Origin: Psychrobacter immobilis
GTDB taxonomy: Bacteria > Pseudomonadota > Gammaproteobacteria > Pseudomonadales > Moraxellaceae
Length of the DNA stretch: 64,000 nt
Assembly (NCBI RefSeq): GCF_904846065.1
Contig: NZ_CAJGZV010000001.1
Location: 2,982,424 to 3,046,423 of the forward strand
Reading direction: 5' to 3'
Part shown: piece by piece, positions 1-9,593 of the stretch
How positions within the stretch are numbered: position 1 is the stretch's first letter
Layout of the letters: each line of letters starts with the position of its first letter
The notes under the pieces: generated by a model
Database searches by the model: none
The model's input: the letters and a program-made list of their open reading frames with translations, nothing else
What the model was told of the DNA's origin: nothing
Made by a program: the position numbers and the translations under genes

Positions 1-186
1 TTCGCGCACTTGTGTCGCAGGCAGATCCAGCACGCCTTCCAACATATCGACGGTATCAGGCTCTAAGAACTGGCGCGAGTCTTGTACCAGACGAATCAAT
101 TCGTCACGGGTTTCGGGGGCGGTCGATAGCCAGCGTTTTAAGCCGCGCATCGACCAACTACTCGGGCTGGGAGTGTCGTCAGACAT
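1..186 (-). CDS. corC: CorC/HlyC-type CBS transporter-associated protein, 5' part only
   Basis: The first 62 codons of a minus-strand gene that runs off the left edge. It begins MSDDTPSPSSWSMRG and contains RDELIRLVQDS and DTVDMLEGVLDLPATQVRE, which match the N-terminal segment of CorC (YbeX), a cytoplasmic CBS-pair protein linked to Mg/Co efflux and phosphate/envelope homeostasis. In many gammaproteobacteria corC lies between ybeY and lnt; those neighbours are outside the window. The ATG at 184-186 is chosen because the MSDD start is typical of the family. The CBS and CorC_HlyC domains are not visible here, so the call rests on the N-terminal segment alone. Confidence 0.8.
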   Translation of the reverse strand, partial: MSDDTPSPSSWSMRGLKRWLSTAPETRDELIRLVQDSRQFLEPDTVDMLEGVLDLPATQVRE

Positions 187-392
187 GGTGATGTGATTTA
201 ACCTCTTTAGTTAATAACAATTAAAATAATACGTAATAACAGACGTAGATGGGGATGAATACAGCAAATAAAACAGATCTTTGATTATTAAATTATAAAT
301 AGAGCAGATCAAAGTAGCTTCACTTTAGCGCAAGGCTCACCGACATTCAACGATAAATTCACTCAAATTGTATTGTCAGTACGTTATAAACT

Positions 393-1793
393 TTGCTATG
401 GTCAAAGCCTTCACACACCAAAGCACACCCTATGTCGCTACGTTCCTTTTTCTCTCGCCTGCTCACGCCGCACTCACATAGCCATCGTTCAGATAACGGC
501 TTGGACACGCTTGAGCCAAATAATCATGGTTCGGATAGACACGGCTTAAAAAATAACACTGCTAATGGTCGCCAACCGACACCTACATGGCGATATTATC
601 TTGTACAGTTTTTCATCATTATTACCTTGCTACTGTCAGCCGTTTGGTTATTGCTGGCGATTTGGTATCAGTTTGGGGCAGGCTCTGCCATCACTTGGTT
701 AGCCGCACTTTTCATTGTTGGTGTACTGACAGCCTTACTAAGCGTTCGCTATTGGCCGAAAATCGCTCAGCGCTTTGATAATAGACAAGGCAGCAGTAAA
801 CCATGGAGCAACAAAGCAACCATAAATAGCAAGTCAGCAAATAAATGGTTAACCGCTTTATATGGCGCTATTTGGTTGGTAGGCGTTGGCTGGTTTTTTT
901 CTATTGAACCCCAACAAGAGCGCGACTGGATGGCTGAGGTAAGTAAAAGGGTCACCTATGAGCGCGATGCAACCAATCCTGACTTAGTGACCCTAACCAA
1001 TGTACGCAACTTTGATTGGCATACCGACACGGAGGCGACCGAACGCTGGGACACACGTACCATTGATATGTCCAAACTATCTGGCGTCGATGTCACCAAC
1101 TCTTACTGGATGGGTCCACTGATTGCTCATACGTTGGTCAGCTTTCGTTTTGAAGATGATAGACCGCTTGCTTTCTCGTTTGAGATTCGTAAAGAAGAAG
1201 GCGAGTCGTTTTCGGCATTGGCAGGGTTTTTTAGACGCTATGAGCTGAGCCTGATTGCCGCAGAAGAGCGCGATATTATTTATACCCGAACGAATGCGCG
1301 TGGCGAGCAAGTTTATCTATTTCCCGTTAGCAACTTGCAGCAGCACGAGGTCAAGTCACTATTTGAATCTTATTTAACCGCTGCCGATGAATTGAATGCC
1401 AAGCCTGCTTGGTATAACACATTACTCAGTAATTGCACCAATATCATTTTTTATATGGCGCGTATCGTCAGTGGCGATCGCCTGCCGTGGGATTATCGGA
1501 TTTGGGTCTCTGGCTGGCTGCCAAATTATCTATATGATGTCGGTATGCTTGACGCTAATCCAGAAAAGACTGGACAGCCGTGGTCAATGGATACATGGTA
1601 CGAGCGTACCCATATCAACTCAAAGGTTAAAGAATTCAATAATCAAATCAATCTAGAGTCTGGCGTTAATAGTCACAAAAACAGCCGCGAGTTCTCTGAG
1701 CAAATTCGTCAGGATATTCCTATCCCGCCATTGGCTGACACGCAAGAAGATGCTGAGGCAAAAGCCAAATCTGCGGCTCAGGTTTCTTATTAA
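393..1793 (+). CDS. DUF4105 (Lnb N-terminal domain-like) membrane protein
   Basis: 466 aa from the first ATG. A second ATG at 432 (MSLRSFFSRLL) is an equally plausible start, since neither has a clear ribosome binding site. A polar N-terminus is followed by three hydrophobic segments (about residues 68-95, 97-120 and 151-170) and then a large soluble domain probably facing the periplasm. The soluble part has DUF4105 features: HTLVSFRFEDD, a hydrophobic-aromatic core and LLSNCTNIIFYMA, with the conserved Asn-Cys-Thr that is the likely active-site region. The function of this family is not established. It is monocistronic, downstream of and divergent from corC. The C-terminal tail is Glu/Ala rich and probably disordered. 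Confidence 0.7.
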   Translation: MLWSKPSHTKAHPMSLRSFFSRLLTPHSHSHRSDNGLDTLEPNNHGSDRHGLKNNTANGRQPTPTWRYYLVQFFIIITLLLSAVWLLLAIWYQFGAGSAITWLAALFIVGVLTALLSVRYWPKIAQRFDNRQGSSKPWSNKATINSKSANKWLTALYGAIWLVGVGWFFSIEPQQERDWMAEVSKRVTYERDATNPDLVTLTNVRNFDWHTDTEATERWDTRTIDMSKLSGVDVTNSYWMGPLIAHTLVSFRFEDDRPLAFSFEIRKEEGESFSALAGFFRRYELSLIAAEERDIIYTRTNARGEQVYLFPVSNLQQHEVKSLFESYLTAADELNAKPAWYNTLLSNCTNIIFYMARIVSGDRLPWDYRIWVSGWLPNYLYDVGMLDANPEKTGQPWSMDTWYERTHINSKVKEFNNQINLESGVNSHKNSREFSEQIRQDIPIPPLADTQEDAEAKAKSAAQVSY

Positions 1794-1872
1794 AATCAAG
1801 TAGCATTGTACTTTTACCCTGCAATAATACCAACGTCACTAATGTCACCGATTTCAGTAACTCTCAGTATTA

Positions 1873-2496
1873 TCAAGGCTTAACCCAGCTGATCACCCGC
1901 TCCTCCATCGCTTCATCAGACATACCAGTCTCAGAAACACAGCGCCCTGCCACGCCAACATTGGCAGCACGCATTTGTTGCTGCGTTACCACTGCATCTT
2001 GAGTCAATAACAAATGCCAACTTGGCAAATTTTGTCCTTTATACAGACGCTTATAGGCGCAGTGCGAAGGCAACCACATCATCTGCGGCAGATTGTCCAT
2101 GGTCAGCTGAATACAGTCGGGCACATGCTCTTGACGCGTGGCGTAATGCTGGCAATAACCCGTCGTACAGTCCATTAGCTGGCAAGTCACATCGGTATAC
2201 TCGACCAACTCTTCATCCACATCACCATGCTCATCTTCGTCAATATACTTAATCAAACAGCAGCTGCCACAGCCATCACACAACGCTTCCCATTCGCTAT
2301 GATTGAGTTCTGACAATGCAAAGCGCGACCAAAATTTCGGACGCAATGTGTCATTGATCTTACTGTCATGGTCGCTGTTGCTTTCATTACCACTGTCAGG
2401 AAATAAGCTCACAGCTGATTTTTCCATGACTTTGAGCGGCAAAGTTGCGTCAGAGTCTAGATGGGCTGCACAGTTGTTTAACAAGTTTAGTGTCAT
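1873..2496 (-). CDS. YcgN family cysteine-cluster protein (UPF0260)
   Basis: 207 aa. The conserved part begins near residue 55 (FWSRFALSELNHSEWEALC) and carries the cysteine pattern of the YcgN/YkgJ-type cluster: CDGCGSCC at 73-80, then Cys105, Cys110, Cys115 and Cys128. Eight or so cysteines in this arrangement suggest a bound metal or Fe-S centre; the biochemical role of YcgN is unknown. The first ~50 residues are low-complexity and not part of the family core, so the true start could be the Met at residue 24 rather than the first ATG. It stands alone on the minus strand, convergent with the DUF4105 gene and divergent from the dienelactone hydrolase gene. Confidence 0.8.
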   Translation of the reverse strand: MTLNLLNNCAAHLDSDATLPLKVMEKSAVSLFPDSGNESNSDHDSKINDTLRPKFWSRFALSELNHSEWEALCDGCGSCCLIKYIDEDEHGDVDEELVEYTDVTCQLMDCTTGYCQHYATRQEHVPDCIQLTMDNLPQMMWLPSHCAYKRLYKGQNLPSWHLLLTQDAVVTQQQMRAANVGVAGRCVSETGMSDEAMEERVISWVKP

Positions 2497-2655
2497 AAAG
2501 GTGCCGTAGCATTTTGATAAAGAGCGTTACAGTATTATAGCTGTTTTTGCCTAGGTTGAGCGTTAAGGTAGTAAAAGTAAGAAAAACGATGTCGCAAAAA
2601 CACAGACAAATAACCTTTATAACGTAAAACTCCTCACATAAAAAAGGATAATAAT

Positions 2656-3396
2656 ATGTCAATTAAGACTTTTGAATTAATCAGTACCACCGAAAACGGT
2701 GTCCAGCTTATCAGCTATGTGGCATTGCCAGAAAATGCATCTGACGACCATCCTGTTGCGGGAATTTTAGTAGCGCCAGAATGGTGGGGCGTGGTTGAGC
2801 ATCCAAAATCAGTGGTCGAGCGCTTGGCAGAAGCAGGTTATGCCGCCGTCGCAATGGACGTGTACGGTGAAGGCAAGCTGACCACCGATGCTGCACAAGC
2901 GAATATGTGGATGGAGCAAGTATTAGAAGATCAAGATATGCTGATGGCACGCTGCCGCTTAATCCTTAATGACTTTAGCGACCAACTAGCCGTTGATGGT
3001 GACAATCTAGCAGCGATTGGCTTTTGCTTCGGCGGTAAGGTCGTCCTCGATATGGCGCGCGAAGGCATGCCATTAAAAGCGGTCGCCACTTTCCATGGCA
3101 ATCCAACACCAAAACAGCCAGCGGATAAAAACTTCACCGCTAACGTATTGGTTGCTCACGGTCGCGATGATTCAATGGTATCAATGGAAGCAATAGAAGG
3201 TCTAAAATCAGAACTAGATGCTGCTGGCGTTGACTATATTATCGATGTTTATGACAACGCTAAACATGGCTTTACCAACCCACATGCCGATGAGCGCGCT
3301 GCTAAAAATGAGGTTGATCTTGGCTACAACGAAGCCGCTGCTAAGCAAAGCTGGGAAAACATGCTTGAATTTATGGAAAACAACTTAGGTAAATAA
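2656..3396 (+). CDS. dienelactone hydrolase family protein
   Basis: 246 aa, the usual length for the family. It is an alpha/beta hydrolase with the dienelactone hydrolase triad: the Cys nucleophile in GFCFGG (Cys124), an acid in HGRDDSMV (Asp171/172) and His204 in NAKHGFTNP. APEWWG near residues 40-45 is the family's N-terminal signature. It would hydrolyse dienelactone-like or other small ester/lactone substrates in the cytoplasm; no ring-cleavage genes lie nearby, so a housekeeping or detoxifying esterase role is more likely than aromatic catabolism. AAGGA sits 8 nt upstream of the ATG. A strong terminator follows, so it is transcribed alone. Confidence 0.85.
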   Translation: MSIKTFELISTTENGVQLISYVALPENASDDHPVAGILVAPEWWGVVEHPKSVVERLAEAGYAAVAMDVYGEGKLTTDAAQANMWMEQVLEDQDMLMARCRLILNDFSDQLAVDGDNLAAIGFCFGGKVVLDMAREGMPLKAVATFHGNPTPKQPADKNFTANVLVAHGRDDSMVSMEAIEGLKSELDAAGVDYIIDVYDNAKHGFTNPHADERAAKNEVDLGYNEAAAKQSWENMLEFMENNLGK

Positions 3397-3463
3397 TCTT
3401 TGAATCAGGCATATCAATAGCTGTTTTCAGGTTATTAACACACTATTTATTAACCCAATATAT

Positions 3464-3497
3464 AGCAGAGTGCGCCCGCCGCACTCTGCTTTTTTTA
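3464..3497 (+). terminator. intrinsic terminator after the dienelactone hydrolase gene
   Basis: Perfect 11-bp inverted repeat (AGCAGAGTGCG / CGCACTCTGCT) around a 5-nt loop, followed by seven T residues. The GC-rich stem and T tract are classic Rho-independent features. Confidence 0.9.
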
Positions 3498-3656
3498 TCG
3501 TAAACAAATCCATATTGGTCATCACACACTTACAAAGGCTTACTATTGGTAAGGATTTAAGACGCTAACATGGTTATTGTACAGTCGTGATTCATATAAT
3601 CGGTCACATCACTTGCTGATAGCTCTCTAATCACTCACTAATAATAAGGTAAAATC

Positions 3657-4448
3657 ATGAAAACCATCCAACAACTATTCGACTTTCATCATAAAACCAT
3701 CATTATCAGTGGTGCAGCAGGCGCTATTGGTAGCGAGGCGGCACGGTTTTTAAGCTCATTAGGAGGCAACATTGTCCTCGCTGATTTAAATGAAGATAAA
3801 GTGAAGCAACTTGCCGCTGATATCGAAAAAGAAACAGGCAATGCAACCTTAGGCATGAAAACCGACTTTACTGACGAGACGCAAATTGCAGCCTTGGTCG
3901 ATGCAACTATTGCAAAATTCGGCAAGATTTCTGCGGTAGTCAACAACGTCGGTTGGGGTGCAAATACGCCCTTATGGGAATCTACCACTGAAAAAATGGT
4001 CAATGCGTATAAGCTCAACACCTTGGGATCTTATCATTTGACTCGTTTATGTATGCCGTATTTAAAACAAGAAGAAAACGCCTCTGTGGTATTTTCTGGA
4101 TCCATGGTTGGCAATACACCATCGCCAGAATTTATCGAATACAGCACAGCTAAAGCGGGCTTGCTAAATATGGTGAAAAGTATGGCGGTCGCATCAGGTC
4201 CTGAAGTGCGCTTTAACTCACTAATCATCGGTACAGTAGATAATGGTGCTTCCTCTGAAGAAGCTGGTTATACCCAAGAAATGATCGATAATGTGGTCAA
4301 AGGTATCGTCCTAAAACGACGTGGCGTGCCAGCAGATATCGCTCAAGCGATGGCGTTTTTGTTAAGTGATGCAGCGTCTTGGATTACTGGTGCTGAACTG
4401 ACAGTCAATGGCGGCGGTGTTTACAAAAGCAAAATGCCAACCTCATAA
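3657..4448 (+). CDS. SDR family NAD(P)-dependent oxidoreductase
   Basis: 263 aa, classical short-chain dehydrogenase length. The cofactor loop is SGAAGAIG (18-25), where the usual TGxxxGxG begins with Ser; the acidic residue LADLNED after strand 2 suggests NAD(H) preference. NNVG (96-99) replaces the usual NNAG. The catalytic triad is Ser147 or Ser149 in VVFSGSM, and Tyr162/Lys166 in YSTAKAG. The C-terminal ITGAELTVNGGG is the family's usual end. Substrate is not deducible; a FabG-like or secondary-alcohol dehydrogenase role is possible. AAGG lies upstream of the ATG. Monocistronic. Confidence 0.85.
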   Translation: MKTIQQLFDFHHKTIIISGAAGAIGSEAARFLSSLGGNIVLADLNEDKVKQLAADIEKETGNATLGMKTDFTDETQIAALVDATIAKFGKISAVVNNVGWGANTPLWESTTEKMVNAYKLNTLGSYHLTRLCMPYLKQEENASVVFSGSMVGNTPSPEFIEYSTAKAGLLNMVKSMAVASGPEVRFNSLIIGTVDNGASSEEAGYTQEMIDNVVKGIVLKRRGVPADIAQAMAFLLSDAASWITGAELTVNGGGVYKSKMPTS

Positions 4449-4587
4449 ACTCAGCCATCACTTTAATCATAAATTTATAAACGATACATAATAGGGCGTG
4501 TTGAGCATTCGACCATACTGGGTAGGATTTTATCTACTCAGTATTTTTTATGCATAAACCTACCCGCTTAGACTTGGAACATACACC

Positions 4588-5058
4588 ATGGCAACAACAT
4601 TAAACGCAAAATTGCTAAAAGGCGCTATGCTTACTGGCATAATCAATGCCTTCATTAACGGCGGCATACAATATTTCTTCTTAAAAACATACTCATCAAT
4701 CGCAATATCTGTTGACTCTATTACCAATAATGAAGACACAGTGCTCGGTACCTCCGTTACCTTATCGATTACGTTAGCCATGATTTTAACTATGGTGGCT
4801 TATTTTGGTATCAAAGAAAAAAAAGTAGCCTTCTTCCCAACTGCTTTTTGGTTGACGATAAAGCATGGATTTTTTACCTTTGGGGTATTAATCTCTCTTG
4901 CTGTACTATGGCAAAAATACGCAGGTACGGTCGAAGTATCTTTGATTTCAGCTTTAATTATTATCGGTGTTATTGCAGGTATCGTCTCAGGTATGGTGAA
5001 TTATCTAACCTTGCGTGAATGTACATTATCAGAAAGACATAAATTATATGCCGCATAA
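4588..5058 (+). CDS. small four-helix integral membrane protein, unknown function
   Basis: 156 aa with four predicted transmembrane helices: about residues 10-32, 52-72, 84-107 and 118-140. Short charged loops (GIKEKK, LRECTLSERHK) place positive residues on the probable cytoplasmic side. I do not recognise a family; the pattern resembles small DUF-type inner-membrane proteins. It sits between an SDR gene and the DUF2339 gene with over 100 bp on each side, so it is probably its own transcription unit. The ATG at 4588 is preferred because it precedes the first hydrophobic helix at the expected distance. Confidence 0.65.
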   Translation: MATTLNAKLLKGAMLTGIINAFINGGIQYFFLKTYSSIAISVDSITNNEDTVLGTSVTLSITLAMILTMVAYFGIKEKKVAFFPTAFWLTIKHGFFTFGVLISLAVLWQKYAGTVEVSLISALIIIGVIAGIVSGMVNYLTLRECTLSERHKLYAA

Positions 5059-5213
5059 ATATCTTAGTTTATAAAGCATCAAGGTCAGCTCAATGATAGT
5101 GAACGAATAATCTTGGGCTAATCCTTTTATTTTGATGAGCGCTTTGCTTGTGTTTGCTTTGAAATCGAGTCATCATCAAGCCATCAAATATTGAGTAACG
5201 GTGTGGTAGCGCT

Positions 5214-8200
5214 ATGTCTGATATCAGCGGGTTTGTATTGCTTGTTTGTCTAGTAGTGATTATCGTTTTTTACCATAAACTAAAGCGACGCGTTGATCAG
5301 CTTCAACAAGATATCACGCAACTGCAAGATGAGTTACAAGCGCAGCAACACCGTGTCAGCTCTATGAGTAATAACGCCGATAATGATGTAGACGCTCATA
5401 CTGAACCAATGACTCAAACGCTAGCTGAGACTCACTCGCCCCAACCTATTATCGAGGAGCTATTTGACTCAGCACCTCCTTTATTTACTGCTACGATTCA
5501 CCCGAAACCAGCCCCTTCTCCAAAAAAACCATCGCCCATAGAGCCGGATGAACGCTCACTGCCTATCGTCACTTCGCTGATTCACTCTATCAAAAACTGG
5601 TTTTTTGGCGGCAATCTAGTCGTGCGCGTTGGCGTGATCGTCCTACTTATCGGTGTGGTGCTACTACTTCGCTTGTTAAGCGACTATATCGAAGTGTCGA
5701 TAGCGTCCAAGCTTTTAGCGATAGGCATCCTCGGTTTAGGTCTGGCAGCATTAGGTCTAAAATTGGCAAAAAATCGCTTTGCTTATGGCATCACCCTGCA
5801 AGGCGCAGGCTTAGCGATTGCGTATTTAACGACCTTTTTTGCCTATAGCGTTTACCAAGTCTTGCCTAGTCTACCGAGCTTTATTGGGCTTGGGCTATTA
5901 TCTGCGATTACCATTGCCCTTGCCGTGCGTCAAAACGCTTTTCCACTGGCTTTGTTGGCATTATCGGGTGGTTTCTTTGCGCCTATTTTGACCAGTGAAG
6001 ACACGGGCAGTTTGGTGGTATTGTTTAGTTACTATCTACTATTGAACGTGACGATTGCGATTATTGCGCATTACCGCCCGTGGAAAATACTGAATTTATT
6101 CGGTGTCACTATGACCTTTGGATTGGCTTACTACTGGGGCATCAGTGAAAATTTGAGCACAGTCATTGAGGCGCAGCGCTGCTCTTTAGTCCTACTGGTC
6201 ACCTTACATTTACTGCTATATCTGTTTGTCGTCATTCGCTACGCCCAACAAATCATTGTCTACAATACCCTTAATGAAACAGACATCATCCAGACAGAGA
6301 GCGCAGACAACGTAAAACATCTAGATAGCGTTCAGGCAAGATATAATAGCTATGTATTCCCTATTGATACTGGCTTACTGTTTTCAGTGCCGATATTAGC
6401 CTTTGGTTTATTTTCGGCATTATTAGATGACATTCCTAACGCCTTAACCATCGCTAGTGCTATTTTAGCCACTGTTTATTTAGGACTCGGCGGGTTGTTT
6501 GTGCAGCGTAGCCAGCGTTATGCCTTAATCACCGAGGGCATGCTAGCTTTAGGGTTTGGCTTTTTGGCGTTGGTCATTCCGCTGGCATTAGATGCTGAAT
6601 GGATTGCCTTTGGCTGGTCAGTACAAGGACTGGCGCTGGTCTGGTTTGGACGGCGCTCACTACGCGCATGGTCAGTGCTATTTGGTTCGTTATTGCAGCT
6701 AATCAGTATAGGTATGCTGATGGTAAAAGTGGTCTTCGCCATTCAGGATTATCCGACATTGGCCTTAACCATTTCGGCTATGACTTATCTAGCCACTGTA
6801 TTTATTTTACGCACGAACAACTCTCCAGCTATGCTAAATGATAGTTTGAACGAAGACTTAAATGATAGCTTAGATAATCATTCAACATATTCTCAAGAGC
6901 AAAACGCCACGCCAGATGCGATAGCAACCTATGCCGACGCATTAGGTATTAGCACTCATGCCGCTCAGCAATGGCTAACCTCAATCAACAGCCACAGCAC
7001 AGTATTTAATCTTGTTTGGCACAGTCCTATACTTATAAGGTTTTTGACCTTTACGGCTATAGCGTGGCTACTACAAGTGCTGCTGCTTGATTTTAACCAG
7101 TGGTTCACCAGTTGGACACTGGCAACGACGACCATGATTGCACTCGCAGCACTGGTTAGCCTTGCCATTTATTGGACAATCAATCGTTATCGCTCGTGGA
7201 TAGAAATCAGACAACTTAGCCATGGCTTATCGATCGTCTTTTATCTCATGCTCGTCCTGCAATTGCCGCAAAAATTCGAGTTTCATTTAATATGGCAAGG
7301 AGCAGATTGGCTACTATTGACTGGTCTAATCATTGGTTGGTTGATTATCGGACAGTTGTGGTTAAAGACATGGTACGACCATTCCGAGTTGTCACGCTAC
7401 GATAGTGCAAGCTGGCTGGGAGCTAGCATTCTAATCATTGCTGCCGCCGCCCACTATGGACTAGCAGATTCCGCTGGCGTGATGGCTGTCTTGATGCCAG
7501 CCATTTTAATATTGGCCGGATTATGGCGCTGTCATCGTTATGCTTACTATCCCAAGCAAAATACGCGTACAAACAAGGCATTCAAGCAAAGCCCACTGTA
7601 CTGGTTTGATTGGCAACAAGCGCTATTGAGCTGCACGGCTATCTTTGCTCCCATTGCCTTAGGTTGGGTCATCATTACCAACTGGTCTTATGATGGTGTG
7701 ATTTGGGGACTGTCATATTTTCCGCTATTGAATTTATACGATATCACCTCATGGCTGACGCTATTGGTTGGGTTTAGTCTATATTATATGAGCCAACATC
7801 GCCGCGATGAGAGTATTATCGAATCAAGTGCAGCTCCCCAAACTAAGCGTATATTTACCGCAGATTATTTATTGGTTATGTTGGGACTTATTAGCTTTTG
7901 GCTGATTTCCAGTATGTTGGTCAGAACGCTACATGCCTTTATCGGTACACCGTTGTGGGACAGCGCTCAGGGCGGCGCATGGAATAGCGAGCAAGTGCAG
8001 ACAGGACTGACCATTTTATGGACGCTCTTAGCTTTAGTCGCCACCATCGTCGCCAGTCGCTATTGGCAGCGGACGCTTTGGTTTATGGGCATCGGGCTAT
8101 TAGGTATTGTCGTACTCAAACTGGTAATAGTTGATTTGTCACAGACCGAAGCAATTTGGCGGGTGATATCTTTCCTCGGCGCAGGCAGTTTAATACTATT

Positions 8201-8264
8201 AATTGGTTATCTTGCACCGTTACCTCCTGCCCGCGATGAAATAGAAAATCCAGCTCAAGAGTAA
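5214..8264 (+). CDS. DUF2339 multi-spanning membrane protein
   Basis: 1016 aa. One N-terminal membrane anchor (residues 1-20) is followed by a short coiled coil (25-50), an acidic/Pro-rich linker with PKPAPSPKKPSP, and then more than 20 hydrophobic segments from about residue 135 to the C-terminus. WFFGGNLVVRVGVIVLLIGV at the start of the membrane region is the hallmark of DUF2339 proteins. The function is unknown; very large proteins of this family occur widely in Proteobacteria and have been suggested to act in envelope processes. Two hydrophilic inserts interrupt the membrane region (around residues 345-385 and 540-590), the second rich in Asn/Ser. Single gene. Confidence 0.85.
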   Translation: MSDISGFVLLVCLVVIIVFYHKLKRRVDQLQQDITQLQDELQAQQHRVSSMSNNADNDVDAHTEPMTQTLAETHSPQPIIEELFDSAPPLFTATIHPKPAPSPKKPSPIEPDERSLPIVTSLIHSIKNWFFGGNLVVRVGVIVLLIGVVLLLRLLSDYIEVSIASKLLAIGILGLGLAALGLKLAKNRFAYGITLQGAGLAIAYLTTFFAYSVYQVLPSLPSFIGLGLLSAITIALAVRQNAFPLALLALSGGFFAPILTSEDTGSLVVLFSYYLLLNVTIAIIAHYRPWKILNLFGVTMTFGLAYYWGISENLSTVIEAQRCSLVLLVTLHLLLYLFVVIRYAQQIIVYNTLNETDIIQTESADNVKHLDSVQARYNSYVFPIDTGLLFSVPILAFGLFSALLDDIPNALTIASAILATVYLGLGGLFVQRSQRYALITEGMLALGFGFLALVIPLALDAEWIAFGWSVQGLALVWFGRRSLRAWSVLFGSLLQLISIGMLMVKVVFAIQDYPTLALTISAMTYLATVFILRTNNSPAMLNDSLNEDLNDSLDNHSTYSQEQNATPDAIATYADALGISTHAAQQWLTSINSHSTVFNLVWHSPILIRFLTFTAIAWLLQVLLLDFNQWFTSWTLATTTMIALAALVSLAIYWTINRYRSWIEIRQLSHGLSIVFYLMLVLQLPQKFEFHLIWQGADWLLLTGLIIGWLIIGQLWLKTWYDHSELSRYDSASWLGASILIIAAAAHYGLADSAGVMAVLMPAILILAGLWRCHRYAYYPKQNTRTNKAFKQSPLYWFDWQQALLSCTAIFAPIALGWVIITNWSYDGVIWGLSYFPLLNLYDITSWLTLLVGFSLYYMSQHRRDESIIESSAAPQTKRIFTADYLLVMLGLISFWLISSMLVRTLHAFIGTPLWDSAQGGAWNSEQVQTGLTILWTLLALVATIVASRYWQRTLWFMGIGLLGIVVLKLVIVDLSQTEAIWRVISFLGAGSLILLIGYLAPLPPARDEIENPAQE

Positions 8265-8388
8265 CCGCGCATCTGGTTGGGCGAAATTGTAGCGTGAGCA
8301 AGGTGGTTCTGTAGTAAACTGGACACCATAAAAAGTAAATGACGATCGTCTTACTTTGCGCATTTTTTATAAAAGGTTATGAAAGCAG

Positions 8389-9345
8389 ATGGATAAGAGA
8401 GCAAGTATTCAGTGGTTCCCTGGGCACATGAACAAAGCCCGTAACGAAATCAAAGAAATCATGCCGCAGATGGATTTGGTCATCGAGGTGATCGATGCGC
8501 GTATCCCATATAGTAGTGAAAACCCAATGGTCGCGGCATTGCGCGGCGAAAAACCCGTCATCAAAATCCTGAACAAAGCTGACCTTGCTGATCCTGAATT
8601 GACCCAAGCGTGGATGGACTATCTTGAGCAGCAAAGCGGTGTGAAAGCCATTGCTTGCGATACTGATAAAGCCAATGATGTCAAACGTATCATCGCCATC
8701 TGTAAACAACTGGTGCCCAATAAAGTGGGTACGGGTCGCCAAATCAAAGCCATGATTATGGGCATACCAAACGTCGGTAAATCGACGTTGATTAATACCT
8801 TGGCTGGACGCGCCGTAGCAAGAACTGGCGATGAGCCAGCAGTTACTAAGTCACAGCAGTTGATTAAACTTGATGATGACATCATGCTTTATGACACGCC
8901 CGGTATGTTATGGCCAAAAGTCGAAAACGAAAACTCTGGCTATCGTCTGGCAGCGACGGGTGGTATTCGTGATACGGCTTTTGACTTCGCTGATGTTGCC
9001 AGCTATACCGCTGAATACTTGATGCAAGCCTATCCTGAGCTGCTAAAAACCCGCTACAAAATTGAAGCGCTACCAAAGACTGATTGGGAGTTTTTTGAAG
9101 TCGCTGGACGCAATCGCGGCTGTGTACGTTCGGGCAATCAAGTCGATACCTACCGCATGTCTGAGATTTTGATCAACGAGTTACGTAGCGCTAAGCTTGG
9201 GCGTATTACGCTTGAGACGCCAGCCATGTCTGAAGCTGAAGAACTCGTCGTCGCCGAGCAACGCTTAGCAGCAGAAGAAAAAAGAATCGCTAAAGAAGAA
9301 GAAAAGCGCTTACGTCGTTTGAAAACGCGGAAGAATCGGAAATAG
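8389..9345 (+). CDS. ylqF: ribosome biogenesis GTPase YlqF/RbgA
   Basis: 318 aa circularly permuted GTPase acting in late 50S subunit assembly. QWFPGHMNKA at the N-terminus is the YlqF signature. The G motifs appear in permuted order: NKAD (G4, 62-65), then GIPNVGKS (G1, 125-132), then DTPG (G3, 169-172). The C-terminal domain ends in a basic, Lys/Arg/Glu-rich helix likely to touch rRNA. Oddly, the final 115 bp (9231-9345) are duplicated at 13333-13447 on the far side of an accessory island, with about 90% identity and nearly all changes synonymous. The reading frame is intact, so the island left a functional gene; the tail may be a swapped allele. Confidence 0.95.
   Translation: MDKRASIQWFPGHMNKARNEIKEIMPQMDLVIEVIDARIPYSSENPMVAALRGEKPVIKILNKADLADPELTQAWMDYLEQQSGVKAIACDTDKANDVKRIIAICKQLVPNKVGTGRQIKAMIMGIPNVGKSTLINTLAGRAVARTGDEPAVTKSQQLIKLDDDIMLYDTPGMLWPKVENENSGYRLAATGGIRDTAFDFADVASYTAEYLMQAYPELLKTRYKIEALPKTDWEFFEVAGRNRGCVRSGNQVDTYRMSEILINELRSAKLGRITLETPAMSEAEELVVAEQRLAAEEKRIAKEEEKRLRRLKTRKNRK
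9231..9345 (+). repeat. direct repeat copy 1: 3' end of ylqF (left junction of island)
   Basis: 115 bp matching 13333-13447 at 103 of 115 positions by my count; the first 33 bp are identical. The copy encodes the last 37 residues and stop of YlqF. It marks the left boundary of the accessory island. Confidence 0.9.
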
Positions 9346-9366
9346 GTTTGATAAACATAAGACCAA

Positions 9367-9505
9367 TCATGTAGAAGTAAAAACTTGTCCGTCAGGCAGA
9401 GAAACCAACCCTAGCAAATTATTGTCTGGTAGCGGTAGAGAGACAGCAAACGTATTCTGTAGCTCAGTAACGAATTCTAATATGTTTTCGCTATGAGCAC
9501 TCAAT
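9367..9505 (-). pseudogene. possible remnant of a protein C-terminus
   Basis: On the minus strand, about 44 codons stay open from just after a TGA down to a TGA at 9367-9369, reading SAHSENILEFVTELQNT then PLPDNNLLGLVSLPDG. The composition looks protein-like, but there is no start codon or ribosome binding site. It may be the left-over 3' end of a gene cut when the island formed, or chance. I do not recognise a family. Confidence 0.25.
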
Positions 9506-9593
9506 CACTTCGCAAGACATTATTTAAATATGAGCTCCACAAATATCAAATACTGTTTGATAGAGCATACGGCTACATAAAGGAATATTATTG

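Noticed and set aside
9346..9593. Possible integrase or excisionase gene between ylqF and the ATPase
   Set aside because: No plus-strand frame with a start and ribosome binding site; only the minus-strand remnant is protein-like.
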